Assembly: GCA_031835245.1 (NCBI GenBank)
Contig: JAVKOQ010000183.1
Location: forward strand, 10,001 to 74,000
Source of the DNA: Balamuthia mandrillaris
Taxonomy: Eukaryota > Discosea > Longamoebia > Balamuthiidae
Direction of reading: 5' to 3'
Length of the DNA: 64,000 nt
Both the position numbers and the translations under genes were made by a program. This document shows positions 11,854 to 23,900 of this stretch, one piece after another. Position 1 is the first letter of the stretch. Each line of letters opens with the position of its first letter. A model generated the notes under the pieces. That model saw only the letters and a program-made list of their open reading frames with translations. It did not search any database and was not told the DNA's origin.

Positions 11854-12846
11854 GAGGCGAAGAATTGTACCGCAGCTTCTATGCTGGGAGGAGCGCTGTT
11901 TCGGAAGCCTCTAGTCACCATGCTCATGCAGGACGCAGTCTCATGCACTGACACCCGTGGAAAAGAAGTACTTCTAACTGCCCATTCAAACTCATCCAAG
12001 CAACGTTCGTATTGAGCGCCCCCATACAATGAAAGCTCTGCGTTCGGTATTCCTATTTCGTGGCTCTCTTCTTCCTCGCGTTCGGGCAGAGGAAACGATA
12101 TTCCTGGTTGTTATAATCAAGCACATAAGAGCGAGAACAGAGAAGAGATAGTGAGAACAGAGAAGCAGAGAAGGGAGAAGAGAACCAGGAAGAAAGAAGA
12201 GAGTTCAGCATACCGCTTTCCATAATTTCTTGCTTCAAGGTTTGACCGTTCTTCTCGGGCATACCCAACAGAGAGCCCCTCATCAACTTTTCTATGGTGC
12301 CTTTCAACCGCTGCACATACCACACCACCTCCGACTTGAACCGGTCCAACCGCTCCGGGCTGATCTCTCCCTCAAGCGACATTATTTGGTGTGCATCGGC
12401 TTTTGCATTTTCTGGGTGCAGACGCCCGTCAAGTTGGGTGCTGAGCTCCTCCTTCCACAAGAGGAGCTGCTTCTGCATGTGGGCGTACATGTGTTCAAGG
12501 CGGTAGAGCACACGCCGGATCAGGTCTTCTTCCTTCTCTTGCGGCTTTGGCCGTTTGTTGATTTCCTGAGTGACGTCGAATGGAGTCCTTGGAGAAAGAA
12601 CCACCAAGTTACACAAGAGTATGGAAGAAGAACAAGAAGAAGAAGAAAGAAGAGAAGGAAGGAAGGAGGAGAAAGAAGAAAGTAAAAGCTCAGCCAAACG
12701 TACTGCTCGGCCAAAACGTGTAAATCATGAAAAAAGGTTTGTAACAGCGATTCCGAGGCTTGCCCCGCTACGTTGCTGTCTTCTGCGCATACTACGGTCT
12801 CTTCTTCACATTCGGAAGGGTTCGAGGAGGGTGTGCTGCGCCGCAT
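10669..12846 (-). CDS. Dynamin-like stalk protein, DRP5/ARC5 type, without a GTPase domain
   Basis: Exons: 12846-12704, 12587-12214, 12103-11871, 11752-11325, 11257-11033 and from about 10972 down. The protein matches the middle/stalk and GED parts of plant-type DRP5A/ARC5 dynamins: SLYGGAQYERCLDEFEWAV, then PLAEVVLQRCKFVLKRVFDIA, YDGLIEELKLCFYAFV, IVKACQMLFRGIGFFF...NSFLLYP and EEFMEYVFRISDERYRQIL. Those family members normally carry about 300 residues of GTPase in front; here exon 1 begins MRRSTPSSNPSE, and no P-loop or dynamin GTPase signature is seen up to the VPS55 gene or beyond. Introns are in phase. Without splicing the last exon runs to a stop at 10669-10671, overlapping the start of the BRCT gene; a 42-bp intron (10745-10786) would instead join the two. 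Confidence 0.72.
11811..11850. repeat. (GA)n tract in an intron
   Basis: A pure GA run on the + strand, so (CT)n on the sense strand of the dynamin-like gene. It sits in the intron 11753-11870, near its donor side. It is one of about a dozen such tracts, all with pyrimidines on the coding strand. Confidence 0.95.
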
Positions 12847-13083
12847 CTCTTCTTCACTTTTTTGGTTACACTTTTTTTTGCCTTTTGTAATTTTTTCCAG
12901 GAAATATTTTGATTTCTCCGAATAATTTTAAAATAGAAAAAGAGATGTTCGCAACAAGAAAGGGATCGGTGGCGCCGCACCACGTGTATGTACAATAACC
13001 ACAACCACCATCGCTCTGAATCGGAGTGCCTTCCTCTTCATGTGGCACATTCAAGCGATGGGGAGGGCTTCTCATGATCCTGA
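12847..13083. other. Short intergenic gap between VPS55 and the dynamin-like gene
   Basis: About 240 bp between the VPS55 stop and the first Met of the dynamin-like gene, both on the - strand. It is A/T-rich near 12850-12950 and would hold the VPS55 3' end and the promoter of the downstream gene. No GTPase coding is visible in any frame. Confidence 0.6.
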
Positions 13084-13883
13084 TCAGAAGACATCGGCCT
13101 CCTCTCGCCTGCGATGGAAGAACTGCACGTATGTCTCGATGGAGCTGTATGTCACCAAACCTCCTATCAAGCACAACACCATGGGCAGCACCTCGATCTT
13201 TGTTTTGAGGGATCATTTATGGTAATCAGTTGGCGTTGAAGAAAGAGAGAGAGAGAGAGAGAGAGAAAGCGCGAGAGAGAAGAGCAAGTACGATGGTGGC
13301 ATGGATGAAGATAAGCGGTAAACCAATGCCGAATACCAAAAGAAAGCCGGTCAAAAAGTATCCCATGTCCTGCCAGTTCCTATTTTGTCCATCACCACCA
13401 TAAATACACCGTTTGTTGTTAAGCCATATGATGATGACCGTATTAATGGGAAGACGAGAAGAACGAAACAAGAACAAAGAATAGAGACAGAGGATCAGGA
13501 AGGTGGATGTGACTTAAGTACTTTTGGGGACCTTCAATGAAGGCCATGGTGTCAGGTTCCGTGCAAGCATGAAAAATGATGTTGGGGAGAGGAGCCAGCA
13601 AGAATACTACAGCTAAACGCACGCAAAAACAAAAAAAAAAAAGGTAAGGCAAGTGCACCACCACCACCACAGTGGTCACAGAGAGAAAAAAACGAGAGAA
13701 GAGGGAAAGGGATAGAGGGGTGGTACACAGCTACAAAGAAAAAAAAGGGGGTGCGATGGGAGCGTTACCAACGATGATGGGGTACCAGTTCTTCCACAGG
13801 ATGCAAGCCACCAAGTTCATGGTGAGCCCCAATGCGAGGGTCAGCGCTGAGAATACCAGCCTATTTGTTGGGCAGTTATGCAT
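13084..13883 (-). CDS. VPS55: VPS55 / LEPROT family endosomal membrane protein
   Basis: Exons 13883-13769, 13606-13523, 13379-13292 and 13197-13084 join in phase to a small four-helix membrane protein of the usual length (about 130 residues). The helices are LVFSALTLALGLTMNLVACI, then WYPIIVVFLLAPLPNIIF, GYFLTGFLLVFGIGLPLIFI and VLPMVLCLIGGLVTY. The HACTEPD loop and the order of helices fit VPS55/OB-RGRP. Family members act with VPS68 in late endosome-to-vacuole transport, or in receptor trafficking in animals. The first Met is uncertain; an upstream mini-exon with MPKSSTLFG near 14130 is possible. The intron 13198-13291 carries a (CT)n tract on the sense strand. Confidence 0.88.
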
Positions 13884-13952
13884 ACAGAAGCACCAGCGCT
13901 TTAGAGAAGAAGAACAAAACAACAACAACAACTGAAAATAAAATTTGGGGGG

Positions 13953-13992
<40 letters not shown>

Positions 13993-14582
13993 AGGAGGAA
14001 GCAAAGATGAAGAAGAAGGGGCTACGCCACACTGCACACCAAACACAAAAAAATAAATAAAAATGTATTAGTAGGCTTATAGAAAAGCAGCTTTAAAAGG
14101 ATACCAACCGAATAGAGTCGAAGACTTTGGCATGGTGGGTACGGTGAATAAGGGTTATAATGGGGGGGGGGGCAAGAGCAACAGCAACAGCCAAGGAGGA
14201 GGCGGCGGGGGAGAGAGGTCCTTTACTTTCTCTTTTTCTTTTTTTTCTGTTTTGTCGACGAAATTGCCTTTTGTGGTACCGTTTATTTTGCCGACACTTG
14301 GGGGTGCTCAAATGCAGCGCAAAAGCTGACCAACAACTGCACCAAAAAAAATGGAAAATAAATTATTTATAATAATAAATAATAATTAATAATAATTAAT
14401 AATAAGTTGTATTCACGATAAATTATTACGGGGAAGAACGAACAAATAAAAAAAAGAAGCACATACATAATATATTATTATTATTATTATAGAAGGGCAG
14501 GAGGCCTGGCGTGGTGCCTGCCGCAAACCGAAAAAAAAGAAAGCAAGCAACGACTTTTCCCCCGCGTTAACGCACGAGTTTG
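13884..14582. other. Intergenic region between VPS55 (-) and RhoGAP (+)
   Basis: A head-to-head promoter region of about 700 bp. It contains a GA tract at 13957-13988 (pyrimidine on the VPS55 sense strand, so possibly a 5' UTR intron), a short G run near 14162 and an A/T-rich stretch with TAATAATAA and TTATTATTA at 14360-14490. No further gene is supported. Confidence 0.6.
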
Positions 14583-17500
14583 ATGGAGGAGGCATTCGGC
14601 GGGGCGAAGGAAGGGCTACAAAAGTGGGGGCGCAGGTTGGCCACCATAACCGCCGGCAACAGCGGGGGAGGAACAGGGACAGGAGCGGCTGCCGCCACCA
14701 CCAGCGGCTTGGTATTTGGTAGGTCGTTGGAGCCAACGGCCACGCATGTGCCTCCCGTCGTTCGCCTCAGCAAGGAATACTTTGATAAGCATGGTAGCTC
14801 GGGCTTCCTCTCGCCGCTTCCCCTCTCTTCCAAACCTTTTCCCAAAACGAAAAGCCAACCCTCCACTTTCTTTTCTTCGTGTTGTGCTCTCCCTCCCCGC
14901 ATTATTAGATAGCTACAAGGAGGAAGGCTTCTTTCGTATTTCGGGCACGCATACTCGCATCGTGGAGTTGAAGGAGAGGTTCGATAGGGGTTTGTAACGC
15001 TATCGCCTATAATGATAATTCTGTTCTGTTCTGTTCTGTTCTGTTCTGTTCTGTTCTGTTCTGTTCTGTTCTGTTCTGTTCTGTTCTGTTCTGTTCTGTT
15101 CTGTTCTGTTCTGTTCTGTTCTGTTCTGTTCTGTTCTGTTCTGTTCTGTTCTGTTCTGTTCTTTTTCTGATCTTCAAGACACAACATAAAAAAATAATAA
15201 AGGAGAGACGCCAGACCTTAACCAAGAGAAGGACCCACATGTGGTAGCTGGCCTCTTTAAGCTCTATTTTCGAAGTCTGCCAGAACCACTCTTGACCTTT
15301 GAGCTCTATGACATGTTTCTCGCTGCTGCCTGTACGCCTTTCTCTCTTCTTTCTTTTCTTTTGTCGTTTTCTTGTTATTCATTGTTTATTCATTTATTTT
15401 CAAACGGACAAACAGCAATACCGGACAAAAAGGTGTCTTTAGAGAAAGTGAAGGCCGTGATGGAGATGCTACCACCCATAAACTACAAATGCACTAAAGT
15501 GCTAACGCGGATATTGGTGCGGGTCAACAACCAATCCCACCTCAACAAAATGACGGCCAACAACTTGGCTATAGTATTTGCTCCCTCCATTCTCAAAAGC
15601 CCAACAACCGTTCAGCTACCTTCTCCTCCTGCGTCTTCTTCCTCTGCAACAGGTTCTTCATCCGCGTCGTCAGCTTCATTTGGTGGTGCTGGGAAAGGTA
15701 TTCTCGGCAAGTTTGCGACGGGCATCAGTGCCAACATTACTGCTGCCACCAATACACTAAACATTACTTCTTCAGCTTCATCCCAACCTACTGCTACTAT
15801 GGGTGGCGCAGAGGACGTACAAAGGTTGATGGCCATGTCAGCTTCTTTGCAAGACTCTCCGATAGCTCTTAAGCTTATGGAAATGTTCATCACTAACTTT
15901 TCCTTCTTCTTTGAGGATGGCGGCTCGGAGGAGGACGATTTTATTGTGAGCAGGCTTGCTCAAGTTGCTAGCCCTATTCTTTCTTCTCGATCAACCCACT
16001 CCAGAACACCAATTTCCTCTCCATCTGCTTCTTCTTCCTCCACCTCCGCCTATTCCTCCACTTCCTCCAGTTCCGCTTCCTCAAATGGCCACTCCAACAA
16101 TTATCACCACCCTCAAGCGTCAATGCTACCACGCCGGCCAATGACACCACCACCACCTTCAACTACATCAACAACGAACAATAGCACCATGTTTCAGCAG
16201 CAAGATATAGTGTGCGCAGCCTATAACGTGGGTTGTATAACACATGGACGGAGACAGCAGCGTCCGTTAGCCGATTCGCCGCTAACAGCTCCTCCCTCAG
16301 CTGTTCCCTCTTCAACCAATGCAGCTTCTGCTTTTCCTGTAGCTCGCCCTGCTTTCCCACTAGCAGTAACAGCAACGGGTGGAGTGGGAAGCAGCAGAAG
16401 CGCCTTCATCCCGCGACCACAAAGGGCTGCTGCTGGCAGCAAACCTGCCACGCAGACCTTTACTATTATGCATCATACGGGTCTTTTCCAAGAGGATGCC
16501 AGCACTCTGGCTTGGACCCATAAGAACAAACCCCCTCTTCCTGACAGCAAGACTCGCAAGAAATTGGGCACCGCTACAGAAGAAACATCCCTATCTCTTC
16601 TTCTCCTACGCCGTTTTTGTAGGGTAAATTTGGCATGCTCCTCTTCTCCATTTACTCCTCTGTTTTCGCTTTATTCAAATCATTGGTTGTTTTTGTAGGT
16701 TGCCTTTCGCTCTGCAGATACTGATAAATACATTCAAGTGGAAGGCCAGGAGGTTGCATGTAAATACCAATACAACAATCCGATCAACTGCTGGCTCACG
16801 AAACGAGAGTTGTTCATTCCTGAATGGGACGGCCAACATCTATCTCTGCGCTCTGCAGCAGAACTTGCATGGTTTGTTGTTGTCTTTGTCTTCTTGGCAC
16901 AAATATTTTTCTCATTTAGGTTACGTATGTGTTGAACTTGAATATTCATGCAGCTATGTAATGGTGGGCAACGACGGATTTCTAAAAGCTGATATTCTCT
17001 CTATCCAAGCATTGGGTGACACCGCTCATCTGTTTGAAGGTAAACATTTTCTCCATTGTTTCTTTTTTCAAACATGTTCTTGAATGGTGCCGACTTACCC
17101 ACGGCCAATACTCAGTTGAAGTCCAGTCTCAGGGCGGTATTGCCCTGAAAAGTGTAAAGCAAGGTAAATACGTTGGCATGGACAACGAAGGAAAACTATT
17201 TCTTGTTACAAACGAAGCCTACAAACGGGTATTCAAAGTGAACCTCAAGGTCTCTCTCTCTCTCTTTATCTCTCTCGTACATAATGCTGATGGTGCCTCG
17301 TCATGATGGACGTAGGTGGCTGTGCGTTCAAGTACAAACGGCAAGTACATAGCAACAACAACGGTAATAGGGAACACGCTAGCTTACGGCCGCTGGATGA
17401 ACCTGCAAAGCATGTCCCTGGTGGAAGTGTTCGACGAGGGCTTTATGGTCACGATCTCCAGTAAAAGCATGCAGGGAAAGAGGCGCTGGCAGTTCGAGGA

Positions 17501-17843
17501 GGATGCGCTGCGCATCTCGGGCCAGGTCTCTATTTTTCTCTTTTGTCCGTAATGATCGGAGAGTTTGTATCGCTCACTCTCTTTTCGTTTTTTTTCTTCT
17601 TTCAAAAATCAACAACAGAAAGTTGCAACTGAGGAAGACTCCGAAAATGAGATATTTAAACTGGAGATAATTGGTGAAGGACGGTCCATTGCCGCACAAC
17701 TTTCGGCGCGGTTGCTCTCGTCTGATGGAAGCAGCATTGTTACCAGTGATAAGACGAGGCCAAGTGTGGTTCCTTCCACATCACACGAAGCCATTACAGG
17801 AGAGGCCTCCACCTTCGTGCTGGTTCCTTTTGGGTTGGAATGA
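14583..17843 (+). CDS. RhoGAP protein with C-terminal beta-trefoil (fascin-like) repeats
   Basis: Exons 14583-14793, 14909-14989, 15227-15331, 15416-16623, 16699-16871, 16954-17039, 17116-17249, 17316-17525 and 17619-17843 all join in phase. The RhoGAP domain has the arginine finger in EGFFRISG, then HVVAGLFKLYFRSLPEPLL and KMTANNLAIVFAPSIL. It speeds GTP hydrolysis by Rho/Rac GTPases. A Ser/Ala/Pro/Thr-rich disordered linker follows (about 15600-16550), with a 24-residue-class insert between GAP helices. After the intron 16624-16698 (AGG/GTAAAT..GTAG/GTT, phase 0) comes a beta-trefoil region: VAFRSADTDKYIQVEG, GGIALKSVKQGKYVGMDNEG and VAVRSSTNGKYIA, the strand-turn pattern of fascin/FRG1-like folds that bind actin or other ligands. 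Linking GAP and trefoil in one protein rests on this splice. Confidence 0.8.
15021..15160. repeat. Perfect (CTGTT)28 pentanucleotide array
   Basis: Twenty-eight uninterrupted CTGTT units inside the RhoGAP intron 14990-15226. The reverse strand gives a long open frame of Arg-Thr-Glu-Gln-Asn repeats that is only a by-product of the array. Pentamer arrays with no interruption are usually young and length-variable. Confidence 0.98.
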
Positions 17844-17947
17844 GGTGTAGCAATAACTATGATGTGGTGGTGGAGGAACTTTTTCCAACCTTTCTTAAGC
17901 ATAAAATAAATAGCACATGAAGTTATACATATACACGAGGCACGTCA

Positions 17948-20900
17948 TCACATTTGAGAATTGTCAAGGCCGTCGTCGTCAGCAGCGGTGGCAGTGGTGC
18001 CTCGCACTTTAACGCTCTTGCCAAGGTTGTCCAGAAGAAGCCTGCGGAAGCGTTCAATGATGGCGTCCCTGTCTCCCGCTACAAAGTGGAATTTATCTCG
18101 TCCATGCACTACCCGTGACACACATACCGTAAAGTTGGTCTCCGGAAAGTCTGGCACCAGGAACTCGCTGATGGAGATCAATGGAACACTCTTTGGCAGG
18201 TATCTCTTGGCTCTCGCAGCAGAGGATAGAGATGTGGAGGAGCTGGGCGCTCCCGGTTCTGATTCAGTAGCAGGACCAAGGCTGTCCACGTTGATTATGT
18301 GGAAAGAGACAGATGTGAGCACTAACAGTCTGTAGCGCAACCGGCCACGCCGTGTGCGGATTTTGACGAAGCAATGCCCGCCATATCGCTCCCCAATGGT
18401 GTCTAGCCATTGCTTTAGTGCAGCTATTTCTAGCCCCGTCAGCTCTTCCATTTTCTATAAGATTGAGCGAGAAAAGAGACGAGAGCAAGAAGAAACAAAG
18501 GAAATAGCATTAGTCCAAGTTGGGTAAAACATAAAGCAAACAAACAGCGTACATGAGCAGGAATGGGTTCATGGAGCCTGTGCTGAATGGTATAGCTGGT
18601 GCTGCCCATGCTGTGCAGCAATCCCTCTAAAGTTTTGCTGAAGAAATCAAAAAGCCCTCCGAGCGGTTTTAGCGGTATGCCAACAAATCCAATGCCGAAG
18701 CCCTTTATCGCCCCAAGGATTCCTCCTTCTCTTGCTCCATTAAACGTCTCTGTCAAAACGCCTTTTATGCGATAACATACTAGAGTTAAGCATTCGGAAC
18801 AGAGAGAGAGAGAGAGAGAAGTTATTACCAGTTATTCCAGTAAATAAACCTCGCCCTAGCTCAGTAGCACCTTGCCAAAAACCGTGCCAGACATTCGAAG
18901 GATGATTCCGCCGTACTTTTCTCTTGATAAGTTTGTAATTGCTATCAAAGGTAAGCTGAAGACATATCCAAGACATCAAGTTGAAGATCCTGAGGAAGGT
19001 TGTAACGCTTGCATCGCCCACGTTATAAAATAGGCTGCTGAGGCCACTATAAAGACCAAATATGAATGCACCAGGCGTGTCATCCAGAACAAGGCTGGTC
19101 CAGGGCAGCACGAAAGCATCCCTGAAGCCACGAGACACCTTTGCGAAGGCTGCCAGAGGAGAACCAATGGCATCCAAACTACCAATGATCTTGTAGAACT
19201 CGGAACGGCCGATGCGAAGGTAGTACTTGAGGATAATGGCTTGAAGCTCCTCGCTGGATTCGTACAGGTCGTGCTTTTCTAAAGGAAGGAGGTGCAATGG
19301 AGTCTCGTCTTGGATCACTGGCAAGGACAGTTCGTTGTCGCCAACACAGAACGTTATCTCCAAGGGGAAAATCTCCAGCCGTTCGACATACCATTTGGAC
19401 AACACCTCTTTCTGTACGTTAAGTTCTGGCATGCTGCAATTGGGGAGGAAGATGAATGCGAAGGTGAATGTTAGTAATGTCTCGGGTAAATATGCGCTTA
19501 AGTATAGGGTTGTTCAGGAGACATGTGCAAACCTGATATGGGACGTGACAGAGGAGTAGGCTTTCATCCGGAGCCGCATTTCTCGAGTTTCATCGTCCTC
19601 GTCTTCCATATCATAAAAGTCGCTGTCGGAGTCACTGTCATCGTCGCTGGCACGGTTGCTGTCAGTGTCGCTGTCGTCATTACTATTTCTGCAACTGTCA
19701 TCATCACGAAGGTCGTCTGCCAACAGTTGTCCGCTGTCATCTAAGAGAGAGGAGGGAGGCATATCCTCCATCTCCAATGAGTTCTCCAACTTTTCCAGCT
19801 CTCTTCGTTGCATCCGTCTTGCAGCCCTAGAGGCTTTGTGCTTGGTATGAACAAAGGGGTTGGTTTGACGCCTCGAAAAATGCCTCTTCTTTGTTCGGAA
19901 TATAGAGGCAGCAGCAGCAGCGGGGCCTACTGGTCCCATTGAAGTGATACCAGTGACGCCACTGCTACTACCACCGCCCAGAGCAGACGTGGCTGATGAG
20001 GATGCGAAGGGTTGAAGGCTAGATGATGAGTCCCCTTTAAAGTAGGTGTATAATTCGACAGCTTTCTTGAGCAACTCGCCGTCCGCCTTAAGGATCAAAG
20101 GCAATATGCGCAGCCCGATGTAATCGATTGACTTGAATGGGGCAAGTGAGCCTTCTTCTTCCTCCTCTTGTTTCTTTTCCTTCTCCTTCTCTTTTTCCTT
20201 TTCCTTATCCACTGCTTGATAGCCAGAGGAGAAGAAAGAGGAGGAAGAGACGGATACCTGTTGCTGTCTTAATTGTTGAAGACCTGTTTGTGAGCCACCA
20301 GTTCGCTCGTCGTCAACTTTGTCCTTGCCTTTCTCCCTCCGTCGCCGCTCCTTCTCATCCTCCAAGGTTGATGAGAAGGATAATGATGGCTCTCGTGCTT
20401 CACTTCCCGTCATCGGCTGTAGTAGAAGATTGCGACTGCTACTCTTGTCACCTCTAAGACTACCACTACTCATACTTCCATAACTGTGAGTGTAGGGAAG
20501 CACCACTTTGCGGGCCTGATCCGATGATGACGCCGAAGGAGAGAAGGAAGAGGCAGATTCACGCAGGATAGAGCTCTCTATCAACAACTCCAAAATGTTG
20601 GCCTCGTATCCATAGAGCTTGCGTGTGTCCGGAGCAAGAAAGACGGGGTACTCCGCCGAAGGTACCATGTTATCCATTTGTAAGGTTTTGAGGAATATGT
20701 AGATGTACTCCTTCCACGCTCCTTTGAATATGTCTGCGTTCAGCTCTTTGGCGGTAGTGCGCAGTATCTCGTCTCCAGCTTCGTTGGCGATCTTTATGTC
20801 TGCCATTCAGGAAACAGAGTATGGCACAAACAACACATTCGTCAGCATAAAATCAAATAACAAAAACAATTATGACAGGTAAATAAAACAAACATTAGCA

Positions 20901-23900
20901 AGAGAGAGCACAAGCTTACCAATGGTGGGGATCCTCAATCGTATTTTTAAAGCATTAGTAGCTGCTTCAGTGGGTTGCTTTGGATGCTGTCTCCTCATGT
21001 CAACTAAGTTGGTGCCCTTGTACAATAGCGAGGAGCGATCTCTGGAAACTAACGGACGCAAGAAAGACACAACCTTGGTACTTCCTCTGCCTCTTACCTG
21101 TGTATCCAAGCATAGCATGTACTGCATCAAGGAAAATAAATTATGTGAGAACCAAAAACAACAACAACATAAGACAACAACATAAGACAACAACACAAAC
21201 ACGGAGGGTGAAGCAACGAGAAGACTAACGTTATCGAGGTCAATATCTTCTTCCAAAAATTTGACTTCAAAATCCTCTCCGATCTGGTCGATAGAGAAGG
21301 GTTTGCTCCAACCAGTGCGCCGGACTTTCATTGTGGGGGAGAACCGCGGTGAATTAGGAGTGTCATGGCCTTGTCCTGCAGTTGTGCTTGCCTGTCTATC
21401 GCGAGGGGAAGCTGGGAAAGAGTTTCCTTCGGCTGCAGCAGAGCGAGAAGTGGCCAGCACGTCAAATGGGTCCGCCCCTTTTTCCTTTTCCTTGAAGTAG
21501 CTAGATAGAATGGTGGGTACGTTGTTGCTATCTGCGCGAATAGTGCGGGTCCCGTCTCCAGCTATGATCTTGGCACCTTTGCCCTCTTCCAAGACGTGAA
21601 GGGGGATGCCAGGAAATGGTAGATCGGAAGGAGTATTGCTGATTGCAAGTGGTGATGCCGCCACTTTTTTTGTGGTAGAGATAGGATGAGTTTTGTCTGG
21701 CATTGAAGAGGAGAGTGTGGGAGGGGTTTGTCTCGTTGCTGATGGTGGCAGTGTTGTAGTAACTTGGTTGGAATCCAACGAATGTGATTTGGCAGTTTCT
21801 TTGCGTTCGGATATAATACGAAGAGACAACAGCTTTAGCCCTTCGATGGCGTTGTGCCAGTAGTATGGTACGGATGAATAGGGAGCTAGTGTTGTTACGA
21901 TGGTAGTCTCTTCCTCCGTTTGATCTATTTTCGGCACTTGCTCAGCTGAAGGCCTCCTTCTGACCGGGAATAACTTTTTTTTCAGCGGTTGCTTATCCTC
22001 CGACTCGACTACTGTTGATTTAGCAGTGCTCTGAGTCAACTTCAGCCAGTAGGGGGTTAAGTTTTGGAGTATATAAGGTGGGTGGATGTTTTCACTAAAG
22101 TAGATGAATGTTCCCGTGTCCTCTACTTTGATTGTAACATCAATCGCGATGTAGTCTATTCCTTTGCGGAGGCCTGTTGCTTCCAAGTCAGGGTCAAACT
22201 CATCTTCTCCATCTATTCCATCTCCCCATCTATAACCTATATTCAACCATCGATTAGGGTAATACGCAACAAGATAGAAATCAAGGAACAGAAACAAAGG
22301 GAGATACCACGAGCAGCAGGGTGAGTGACGCCAACGGTTAGATTCCGAATTTGGAGGGTTAAGGTTTGCTCTTCGGAGATGGAGAAGGGCTCCAAACTCC
22401 ACCCGGTATCGTCGCCATCATCACGACCAAGTTCTTGAAGGGTAGGGTCTCGGCTTCCCGCAGAAGGAAGATTCTTACGGCTAAGCTTTTTTCTAGTAGA
22501 ACTCCATTTAGGGCAATGGCCCAAGAAGAGATAATTGGCGCTGAGGGCGTAGTCTACTTTGTCTTGCTTCGGCACCACCGTTTTGAGGAAGTTGACACCG
22601 CCAGCGCGAACCACCAGGTCATAGTTGGTTTGATTGGCGAGATGCAAGCGTGTGGAAAAGGTTATGACACGACTGAACATATCCAACGCCTTCACTTCCA
22701 TCAACAATTCGTATTTGAGGTCAATGTCCTCCATGTTAACGGTAAGTTGTGTTACTGTAGATTATCAAACAATTGGTTTTTGTGTAACATAGATGGTTAA
22801 GATGACGGAGATGACAACCATAAAAAAGCTCAATAATATGAATGGGAAAGGAAAAAGTACCAGCAGGCAAATAAATGTTAAGTCCCTTACTCCAGCCGCC
22901 ATTAGCTACACGAACTTGAATCTGACGAGCCCCAGTGTTGTGCCAGCTGAAGGGGAATTTGTCCTTTGGTCCAAGCGTTATCATTTCGCTGCGTCCCCTC
23001 TGACGAACGAAAAGGATGAAGGAAGTGGTGTTGACGACTAGAAACTGGGTATTGACGTAGAGGGTGCGAGCCAGTTTGTTGGCGAGGCGGGGCTTGTTAA
23101 ACACGTTTAAGTGTACAAACGACTTTTCCGTGCTCTGCGACCAAAGAGAAGGGTTGAGCTTGCCAGAAGCAAACAGAGGGTCAGCGACGAATGTGTCCTT
23201 GGAAATCTGAACTGTCTTGTTGGCTATCTTTTGAAGGCTGATTTCCTTACTCCACACATCATAGTCCAGCATTCGGAATTTTATCGCTGGATAGTCTTCA
23301 TGATTGAAGTAGAAGGACTTGCTAGAGTTTGCCGTCACAATACCACCTACTCCCAGCATTGGGAATGTGTATTGCAAGGGGAAGATGCTCAGATTCTCAA
23401 TGATGATAGGGGGCGAAAAGGTTATAGAACTCGCTGGTGAAGTACGGCTTTCCTCAAAGGACATGTACACATAACGCTCTGGGAAAAGATGAGTGCTAGG
23501 AATAAGAATCCGTTGGATCGAACTCCTTCTCTGTAGGAATACAAACAGAAACATGAGTTCTCAACTTGACAGGGAGGGATTTGGGGAGGGGGGGGGGACC
23601 TTGCTATCTAGTGAGAATGGCTCCGACCAACTCCAGCTAGGATTTGGTCGGACTAGTATTTCCATATTCCAAGTTTTGTCATAGCAGATAGGAGTACGTT
23701 TCTGTGGGGGGCACTGGTAGAGCAAGCTTCCCTCGTCTGCCTTAGGTCCTCCGGCATCCTCCTCGTCCTCTAGCTCGTCCTCAGTGACAATACGTGAAGC
23801 ACGCTTTCTTTCCTTGCCTATTTCCACAGTGCCTCGTAGTTTCTTCGTTGATTTTGCTCCGTTGTCGGGAGTAATAAAGCGAAGCATGACTTGCAGGTTT

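Noticed and set aside
15007-15240. Long - strand open frame of Arg-Thr-Glu-Gln-Asn repeats
   Set aside because: It is only the translation of the CTGTT array inside a RhoGAP intron; the same frame has no protein-like flank.
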